64,000 bases of DNA from NCBI RefSeq assembly GCF_019880225.1, contig NZ_CP082284.1:2356001-2420000 (forward strand), given 5' to 3'. Shown in pieces: positions 58,443-64,000 of this stretch. Every line of letters starts with the position of its first letter. Position 1 is the stretch's first letter. Both the position numbers and the translations under genes were made by a program. The notes under the pieces are model-generated. The model was not told the DNA's origin and made no database searches. It saw only the letters and a list, made by a program, of their open reading frames with translations. Source of the stretch: Halobaculum rubrum (GTDB lineage: Archaea; Halobacteriota; Halobacteria; Halobacteriales; Haloferacaceae).

Positions 58443-59765
58443 CTACTCGGTCGAGACGGCCGCGCCGAGGTCGGCCATCGCCTCGAAGAACCCGGGGAAC
58501 GACACGTCGACGTGCTCGGCGCCGGTGACGGTCGTCTCGCCGTCGGCGACGAGACCGGCGACCGTCAGCGCCATCACGAGGCGGTGGTCGCCGCGGCCGT
58601 GGACGGTCGCGCCGCCGAGCGTCGAGTCGCCGCCGTGGACCGTCAGCGAGTCCCGCTTCTCGGTCACCTCGGCGCCCAGCCTCTCCAGCGACTCGGCCAT
58701 CGCGGCGACGCGGTCGGTCTCCTTGTAGCGGACGTGCTCGGCGTTCACGATCCGTGTTTCGCCGTCGGCGACGGCGCCCAACACGGCGATCGTGGGGAGC
58801 AGGTCGGGCGTGTCACCCACGTCGACCTCGACGCCCGAGAGCGACGACGCGCGGACGGCGATCTCGCCGGCGTCCTCGTCCCAGTCGATGTCGGCGCCCA
58901 TCCGGTCGAGGATGTCGACGATGGCGGAGTCGCCCTGCGCGCTCGGGCGGGCGCCCCCGACGACGACCGCCTCGCCCTCCGCGGCGGCGACGGCGCCCGC
59001 CGCGAGCAGGTACGACATCGAGGAGAAGTCGCCGGGGACGGCGTACTCGTCGGCCTCGTAGGACTGCCCGCCTGGCACCCGAAAGCCCGTCTCCGTGCGC
59101 TCGGTGTCGACGCCGAAGTCGGCGAGCACCTCGCGGGTGATCTCGACGTACGGCGCCGATTTGAGCTCGGTTTCCAGGTCGATCTCGATCCCCTCGTCGG
59201 TGACCGCACCGGCCATCAGCAGGGCGGTGACGAACTGCGAGGAGACGTCGCCGGGGATGGCGACCGTCCCGCCGGCCATCGCGTCGCCGACGACGAGCGG
59301 CGCCCGCCCGTTTCGGCGGGTCGACTCCGCGCGTCCCCCGAGCGATTCGACGGCGTCAAGGAGCGGCCCCTGGGGTCGCGAGCGCAACGACTCGTCCCCG
59401 GTGAGGATCGCGAGGCCGTCGGTCAGCCCCGCGGCGGCGGTGACGAGTCGCATCGTCGTCCCGGAGTTCGCGCAGTCGATCACGTCGTCGGGAGTGGTCG
59501 GTCGGCCGCCGAATCCCTCGACCTCGACGCCATCGGCGCCGCCGCCTTCTTGCTCGTCCCCGTCGCCCTCGTTCGTCCACACGACCTCCCCGCCGAACGC
59601 CTCGACCGCTCGGCCGGTGGCTCTGGGGTCTGCTGAGTCCAGCGGGCCCGTGACGGTCGTGCCCGCTCCGTAGCCGGCGGCGAGGATCGCCCGGTGAGTG
59701 TAGCTCTTCGACGGCGGAGCGCGAGCGCGCCCGGCGATCCGGGACGGAGAGACGTGTACGTCCAT
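58443..59765 (-). CDS. aroA: 3-phosphoshikimate 1-carboxyvinyltransferase (EPSP synthase)
   Basis: A 440-aa two-domain enzyme of the shikimate route. It has [14 protein letters not shown] for phosphate binding, [64 protein letters not shown] with the catalytic aspartate, and [19 protein letters not shown]. An acidic loop ([14 protein letters not shown]) is a halophilic insertion. The start ATG at 59765 ([12 protein letters not shown]) is clear. It makes the substrate of AroC. Confidence 0.97.
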   Translation of the reverse strand: MDVHVSPSRIAGRARAPPSKSYTHRAILAAGYGAGTTVTGPLDSADPRATGRAVEAFGGEVVWTNEGDGDEQEGGGADGVEVEGFGGRPTTPDDVIDCANSGTTMRLVTAAAGLTDGLAILTGDESLRSRPQGPLLDAVESLGGRAESTRRNGRAPLVVGDAMAGGTVAIPGDVSSQFVTALLMAGAVTDEGIEIDLETELKSAPYVEITREVLADFGVDTERTETGFRVPGGQSYEADEYAVPGDFSSMSYLLAAGAVAAAEGEAVVVGGARPSAQGDSAIVDILDRMGADIDWDEDAGEIAVRASSLSGVEVDVGDTPDLLPTIAVLGAVADGETRIVNAEHVRYKETDRVAAMAESLERLGAEVTEKRDSLTVHGGDSTLGGATVHGRGDHRLVMALTVAGLVADGETTVTGAEHVDVSFPGFFEAMADLGAAVSTE

Positions 59766-59893
59766 GTGCCGGAGATGCGGGCGGTCGGGCAAGTGTGTAC
59801 CGACCGCGACACCCGTTGCGGCGTGTCTGTGCTGCCGCCGGCCTTGTCGACGACTCACACGGACACACGTATCACACCGTATCAATCAGGCAA

Positions 59894-59912
59894 AGATAAT
59901 ACAACAGTTGTA
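59894..59912. promoter_or_regulatory. TATA box overlapped by a palindrome upstream of the 58-aa protein gene
   Basis: AGATAATA (59894-59901) lies 26-33 nt before the ATG at 59927, fitting a TATA box. TACAACAGTTGTA (59900-59912), a 6+1+6 perfect palindrome, begins within it. A dimeric repressor at this site would compete with TBP. The surrounding 60 bases are the most AT-rich of this part of the window. Confidence 0.5.
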
Positions 59913-59926
59913 GTTAATATTATGAT

Positions 59927-60103
59927 ATGGAGGAAACGCACGCAGAACGTCTCCTCGACGAACTGCTCGACCGGGGGCTGGTTCCCGGCGAGCGCATCGA
60001 GGAGGTGCAGCGGATCCGCGAGTCCGGGGAGATCTGGGGGGCGCTCGAGTACGCGATGAACGGCGAGATCAGCGAGCGGTGGCGATCGGAGGCGGTCGTC
60101 TGA
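59927..60103 (+). CDS. Small helical protein, 58 aa
   Basis: MEETHAERLLDELLDRGLVP through SERWRSEAVV, ending in TGA; acidic and predicted mostly helical, with conserved-looking tryptophans (EIWGALEYAMNGEI). No cysteine and no membrane segment. The upstream TATA box and palindrome argue for regulated expression. Function not recognised; a DNA- or protein-binding accessory is possible. Confidence 0.62.
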   Translation: MEETHAERLLDELLDRGLVPGERIEEVQRIRESGEIWGALEYAMNGEISERWRSEAVV

Positions 60104-60209
60104 CTGTCGACCGTGACGGCCGGACTCGCTTGCTGGCCACGTTCGCGGCTCATCCGTCCCGTTCCTCGCGACGAAAACGACTATCCCGGCGGTCGCCGCA
60201 TCCTCCGGT

Positions 60210-61427
60210 ATGACACGCACGCTTGACGCCCTCGACGACCGTCTCGCGGCGACGGACGCCGACGCGTACTGTATCGAGGCCGGGAGCGCCGACTCGAATC
60301 AGCTGTACCTCTCGGGGTTCGACGCGCCCGACCCGTTCTTCACCGCCTACACTGGCGAGGAACTCGCGGTCCTCACCTCCGGACTCGAGTACGGCCGCGC
60401 GAAAAAGGAGTCGCACGCCGACACCGTCGCCCGGCTCTCCACGTACGACTACGCCGAGCGCGCCGCCGAAGCGGGACAGTCCACGGCACTTGCGGGCGTG
60501 TACGCCGACTTCCTCGCCGATCTGGGCGTCGAGTCGGCGCTCGTCCCCGAGCGCTTCCCGGTTGGCGTCGCGGACGGGCTTCGTGAGGCCGGGATCGGGG
60601 TCGACGTGGACCGTGACGACGTGATCGAGACGGTCCGGGCGACCAAGACCGACGAGGAACTCGACGCCGTCAGGCGTGCGACGGCCGCCAACGAAGCCGC
60701 GATGGCCGCCGCCGAGGACCTCATCGCCGCCGCCGAGGTGGCCGACGACGGGACCCTCGTGATCGAGGAGGGGGTTGAGGGCGGAGACGGCGCGGACAGC
60801 GAGGAGACCCCGCTCACCAGCGAGCGCGTGAAAGAGGAGATCGAGGTCACCCTCCTCCGACACGGCTGCGCGCTCGACGAGACGATCGTCGCCTGCGGCG
60901 CCGACGCCGCCGACCCACACGACCGCGGGTCGGGCCCCCTCGAGGCGGGCGAGAGCGTCATCGTCGACATCTTCCCCCGAGAGAAGGCGAGCAAGTACCA
61001 CTCGGACATGACCCGCACCTTCTCGAAGGGCGAGGCGAGCGACTCGATCGCCGAGTGGTTCGAGCTGACCGAGGCGGCGCTCTCGGCCGCGCTGGACGCC
61101 GTCGAGCCAGGCGCCACCGGCGCCGAGGTGCACGCCGCCGCATGCGACGTGTACGAGGAGGCGGGTCACCCGACGCTCCGGTCGGACCCGGACACCGAGA
61201 CGGGATTCATTCACTCGACGGGACACGGCGTCGGCCTCGACGTGCACGAACAACCGGGACTCAACTCCCGCGGCGGGGAGTTGGAGCCGGGGCAGGTGGT
61301 CACCGTCGAGCCCGGGCTGTACGACCCCGCGGTCGGCGGCGTCCGCATCGAGGACATCGTGATCGTCACCGAGAACGGCTACGAGAACCTCACCGAGGAC
61401 TATCCCGTGGAGCTGGTGGTAGAGTGA
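60210..61427 (+). CDS. M24-family aminopeptidase (Xaa-Pro peptidase)
   Basis: A 405-aa creatinase/prolidase-fold peptidase. An N-terminal creatinase domain (about 1-150) precedes the pita-bread domain whose five metal ligands are visible: D in [10 protein letters not shown] in [10 protein letters not shown] in [14 protein letters not shown] in [10 protein letters not shown] and E in [11 protein letters not shown]. It cleaves the bond before proline in peptides or a related dipeptide. The start ATG at 60210 gives [18 protein letters not shown]. Confidence 0.93.
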   Translation: MTRTLDALDDRLAATDADAYCIEAGSADSNQLYLSGFDAPDPFFTAYTGEELAVLTSGLEYGRAKKESHADTVARLSTYDYAERAAEAGQSTALAGVYADFLADLGVESALVPERFPVGVADGLREAGIGVDVDRDDVIETVRATKTDEELDAVRRATAANEAAMAAAEDLIAAAEVADDGTLVIEEGVEGGDGADSEETPLTSERVKEEIEVTLLRHGCALDETIVACGADAADPHDRGSGPLEAGESVIVDIFPREKASKYHSDMTRTFSKGEASDSIAEWFELTEAALSAALDAVEPGATGAEVHAAACDVYEEAGHPTLRSDPDTETGFIHSTGHGVGLDVHEQPGLNSRGGELEPGQVVTVEPGLYDPAVGGVRIEDIVIVTENGYENLTEDYPVELVVE

Positions 61428-61538
61428 GCGTCCGCGCGCACACCCTGCGAATGAACCGGGGGCCCCGACGCTCAGCCGGGACCCGAGCCGGAAGCGATCC
61501 CCGACGAGGATTTGGTCGACGCGGCCCATCGGTCGCCT

Positions 61539-62033
61539 ATGAGCCTGTTCGAGCGGGTCGCCGACGCGTTCCGCGAACCGGGTGCCGGCGACGGGTCGGA
61601 GGTCGACATGACTGACTCGGACGACGCTGCCGGTTCGGGAGACGGTCCCGCGGACGAGCCGGCGGAGAACGGCGCGGACGAGCGAACCGACGCCGTCGTC
61701 GCCGTCTGCCAGCGGGCCCCCGATGGGATCCGCACTTACACCATCGAGATCGACGCCGAGGCCGCCGATGGCGCCGAGGTCACGGAAGTCACACCCGGCC
61801 TGTTGGAGGCGCACTTCGAGGTCGTCGAGGGCGGCGTCGGCGAGGACCACGTCACGGTCCGCGCGGTCGACTTTCGCGGCGAGGCGCGCACGGTCGAGGC
61901 GGGGACGCTCGTCGGCGTCCGGTTCGCCGCGCCGGTGGCGCCGGCGAACGTGCGGATGCGGCTGTTGTCGGCGGAGGACCACGGCGGCGACACGCTCCCC
62001 TCGGAGTGGTTCCGGATCGCGGCCGTGGAGTAG
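61539..62033 (+). CDS. Haloarchaeal protein of unknown function
   Basis: A 164-aa protein. An acidic N-terminal 50 residues (MSLFERVADAFREPGAGDG and on) lead to a beta-sandwich-like part (TYTIEIDAEAADGAEVTEV, DHVTVRAVDFRGEARTVEAG, LVGVRFAAPVAPANVRMRL). No signal peptide, catalytic motif or cysteine pair. Function not recognised. The start at 61539 omits a short Arg/His-rich extension. Confidence 0.65.
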   Translation: MSLFERVADAFREPGAGDGSEVDMTDSDDAAGSGDGPADEPAENGADERTDAVVAVCQRAPDGIRTYTIEIDAEAADGAEVTEVTPGLLEAHFEVVEGGVGEDHVTVRAVDFRGEARTVEAGTLVGVRFAAPVAPANVRMRLLSAEDHGGDTLPSEWFRIAAVE

Positions 62034-62111
62034 CGGCCGGGATCACCCCGCCCCCGCGTCCGACCCGCCCCGACCGATACCCTTTCGGTCGCCACCCCGA
62101 TAGCGGGAGGC

Positions 62112-62900
62112 ATGAAGTTGCTCGTCGTCGGCGCCGGGGAGATGGGCCGGTGGGCCGCGCGGACCCTCCGCCCGGTCAGCGAGCGCGTCGCGCTCGCGGA
62201 CACGAACCCCCAGACCGCGATGGACGCCGCCGAGGACGTCGTCGACGGCCGGGTCGTCCCGCTCGACACCGACGAGTCGTTCGACTGCGTCGTCCTCGCG
62301 GTGCCGATCCCCGTCGTCGCCGACGCCGTCGCGAAGTACGCCGCCAACGCCGCCGACGGCGCGATCGTCGACGTCTCCGGCGTGATGACCGAACCGCTCG
62401 CGGCGATGGACGAACATGCGGCGGGCGAGTACGCCAGCTTCCATCCGCTGTTCGCCCCGCCCCGCGGCCCCGGCCGGATCGCGTACGTCCCCGGCGAGGC
62501 GGGACCGCTCGTCGAGCGCGTCCGCGAGCGACTGCGGGAGGTCGACAACGAGGTGTTCGAGACGACCGCGGGCGACCACGACGACGCGATGGAGAAGGTT
62601 CAGACGGGTGCCCACACGGCCGTTCTCGCGTACGCGCTCGCCGCCGGCGACGTGGACGAGCGCTTCCACACGCCCGTCTCCGAACCGCTGGCCGAGTTGG
62701 CTCGCACCGTCACCGAGGGCGAGCCCCGCGTGTACGCCGACATCCGCGAGACGTTCGCCGGCGCCGACGCGGTCGCGGAGGCGGCGCGGGCGCTCTCGGC
62801 CGCCGACCGCGACGAGTTCGAGACGCTGTTCGGGCGCGCCGGCGACGCCGTGGGCACCGAGTCGCGCACCGGAGAGGGCGATCCGCCCGGCGACGAGTGA
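62112..62900 (+). CDS. tyrA: Prephenate dehydrogenase
   Basis: A 262-aa NAD(P)-dependent enzyme making 4-hydroxyphenylpyruvate for tyrosine. It opens with MKLLVVGAGEMGRWAARTL (Rossmann), then DCVVLAVPIPVVADAVAKYA, GAIVDVSGVM, the substrate-site SFHPLFAP and helical C-terminal domain with a dimer-forming AHTAVLAYALA. It fits the aroC/aroA pair 3-9 kb away. The strongly acidic end (DEFETLFGRAGDAVG and EGDPPGDE) is typical of halophiles. Confidence 0.88.
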   Translation: MKLLVVGAGEMGRWAARTLRPVSERVALADTNPQTAMDAAEDVVDGRVVPLDTDESFDCVVLAVPIPVVADAVAKYAANAADGAIVDVSGVMTEPLAAMDEHAAGEYASFHPLFAPPRGPGRIAYVPGEAGPLVERVRERLREVDNEVFETTAGDHDDAMEKVQTGAHTAVLAYALAAGDVDERFHTPVSEPLAELARTVTEGEPRVYADIRETFAGADAVAEAARALSAADRDEFETLFGRAGDAVGTESRTGEGDPPGDE

Positions 62901-63053
62901 GGACGCCGAGACAGAACCGTTACCCACCCCGACCGAGTAGCCGCCGGCAATGAGTCACTCGCCGCACCCGAGACCACACCCGCGGCCACGGGCGCGTTCG
63001 GTCCACGAGCGCGCCCGGACGCCGCGGTCGGCGACGCCCGCGAGGTGGTCGCC

Positions 63054-64000
63054 GTGAGCGTCGACCGCGAGGCGCTGCGCGACACCGCGAAGTACCTCCG
63101 CAACGTCCGCCCGGTCGACCCAGACGAGGTGTACGAGTACCTCCCCGACCGACCGCATCCGGCCGTCGTACGCACCGCCCTCCGCGAGGAGGCGTTCGAT
63201 CTGGGGCTGTTCGAGCGCGAGGACGGCACCTTCGTCCCTGCGACCGAGGAGCCGGTCGACCCGCCGGGGTGGTCGCCGGAGTCGTTCCCCGACAACCATG
63301 CCGAGGCGATCGAGGATCTCCTGTTCGAGCGCTACGGCCTCGACTGGCACGAGGGTGACTCGGGCGACACGCTTCGGGAGACGATCGACCGGCTGAAGGA
63401 GGACTACTACCGCGGCAGGCCCGTCGAGTACGACGCCGACGCCGCCCTCGCGTACGCGGTCTACCACCAGCCGGACTTCTACGCCGCCGTCGGCTACGTC
63501 CTCGACCGACTCGCCGACCGAGGATTGCTCCCCCGGACGCTCCGCGTGTTCGACGTGGGCGCGGGCACCGGCGGCCCCGCGCTGGGACTCCACGACTACC
63601 TCCCCGACGACGCGCTGGTCGACTACCACGCGATCGAGCCGAGCACGAACGCGGACGTGCTCGACGAGCTGCTCGACGACACCCGACCGAACGTCCACAC
63701 CACGGTCCACCGTGAGACCGCCGAGGCGTTCGACCCGGACGCAGTCGGCGAGGTCGACCTCGTCCTCTTCGGCAACGTCCTCTCGGAGCTGGACGACCCC
63801 GAGGCGGTCGCCTCCCGGTATCTCGACGCGCTCGCCGACGACGGCTCCTGTGTCCTGCTTGCGCCGGCGGACCTGAACACCTCGACGGAACTGCGTCGCG
63901 TCGAACGCGCGCTGACCCCGCCCGACGGCGACGTGAGCGTGTACGCGCCCGACCTGCGGCTGTGGCCCGGCGACGCCCCCGACGACCGCGGGTGGTCCTT
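63054..64000 (+). CDS. Rsm22-family (METTL17-like) SAM methyltransferase, 3' end beyond window
   Basis: A partial protein of about 315 residues. An N-terminal helical domain (EALRDTAKYLRNVRPVDPDE and on) precedes a methyltransferase core with motif I RVFDVGAGTGGPALGL, VDLVLFGNVLSELDDP and DDGSCVLLAPADLNTST. This order is that of the Rsm22/METTL17 family, which acts on the small ribosomal subunit in mitochondria. The start is GTG at 63054 or 63045; an ATG at 62950 is out of frame. Zinc- or iron-sulfur cysteines expected in the missing part cannot be checked. Confidence 0.75.
   Translation, partial: MSVDREALRDTAKYLRNVRPVDPDEVYEYLPDRPHPAVVRTALREEAFDLGLFEREDGTFVPATEEPVDPPGWSPESFPDNHAEAIEDLLFERYGLDWHEGDSGDTLRETIDRLKEDYYRGRPVEYDADAALAYAVYHQPDFYAAVGYVLDRLADRGLLPRTLRVFDVGAGTGGPALGLHDYLPDDALVDYHAIEPSTNADVLDELLDDTRPNVHTTVHRETAEAFDPDAVGEVDLVLFGNVLSELDDPEAVASRYLDALADDGSCVLLAPADLNTSTELRRVERALTPPDGDVSVYAPDLRLWPGDAPDDRGWS

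Noticed and set aside
62950-63057. 35-codon open frame starting at ATG 62950 before the Rsm22-like gene
   Set aside because: The product is Arg/Pro/His-rich, ends at a TGA inside the next gene and is out of frame with it. The GTG at 63054 or 63045 is the better start.
1-64000. CRISPR array or rRNA genes
   Set aside because: No series of spaced identical repeats of 25-40 nt and no rRNA-like tracts were seen. The only tandem repeats are the coding SDSPYQ units and the 20-bp pair at 11937.

Overview
The window is 64 kb of a halophilic archaeon (class Halobacteria), most likely Halorubrum or a close relative. Evidence seen directly: very high G+C in most genes, Asp/Glu-rich acidic proteins, archaellins with class III signal peptides, Tat-lipoprotein signals, archaeal-type core genes (aIF-1A, proteasome alpha, MBF1, GTP cyclohydrolase III, archaeal triose-phosphate isomerase, 2-oxoacid:ferredoxin oxidoreductase) and many small haloarchaea-only families. 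TATA boxes about 25-30 nt upstream of start codons suggest mostly leaderless transcripts. No rRNA, tRNA, CRISPR array or intact insertion sequence was found.

Layout. 0-3 kb: a partial aspartoacylase-like gene divergent from a RimK-type peptide ligase fused to a retropepsin-like protease domain, then a small acidic protein and an orphan archaellin. 3-18 kb: housekeeping and catabolic genes (DNA glycosylase, fused 3-hydroxyacyl-CoA dehydrogenase/enoyl-CoA hydratase, SDR plus sugar-acid dehydratase, BolA-like, MOSC, proteasome alpha, aIF-1A, PHP phosphatase, a degenerate ADP-ribosylglycohydrolase homologue, GTP cyclohydrolase III, HAD, DJ-1, OsmC, metallo-hydrolase, Nudix). 19-29 kb: an alpha-glucan locus with a giant double-GH15 glucoamylase, a cytosolic GH13 amylase, a GT4 glycosyltransferase and 4-alpha-glucanotransferase. 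It is followed by a second archaellin whose first 144 nt are almost identical to those of the first.

30-46 kb: FAH-family hydrolase, TpiA, MBF1, then a 45-aa hydrophobic peptide gene convergent with a CHAT-protease operon whose last 100 or so codons are compositionally foreign. Next come a tightly overlapped hisC / adenylate kinase-like / CDP-alcohol phosphatidyltransferase operon, HflX, a HerA-type ATPase operon, a DehI-family protein and DinB. 46-49 kb: an Lrp regulator downstream of a ferredoxin oxidoreductase pair (probably pyruvate, porAB). 49.7-53.9 kb: a secreted-protein island (PKD surface protein, CAP lipoprotein, Tat lipoprotein with a thioredoxin-like fold), AT-rich in its centre. 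54-64 kb: aromatic amino acid genes aroC, aroA and tyrA interleaved with a cytochrome P450, an Fe-alcohol dehydrogenase, two small proteins with palindromic promoters and an M24 peptidase. An Rsm22-family methyltransferase is cut off at the right edge.

The best candidates for something new are the CHAT protease / partner protein / 45-aa membrane peptide locus, with its GC-rich constant part and AT-rich tail, and the PKD/CAP/thioredoxin-like island, which shows the same constant-plus-variable pattern. The ligase-protease fusion beside the aspartoacylase and the archaellin pair under apparent gene conversion come next. All function calls rest on motifs read by eye; no database search was run.
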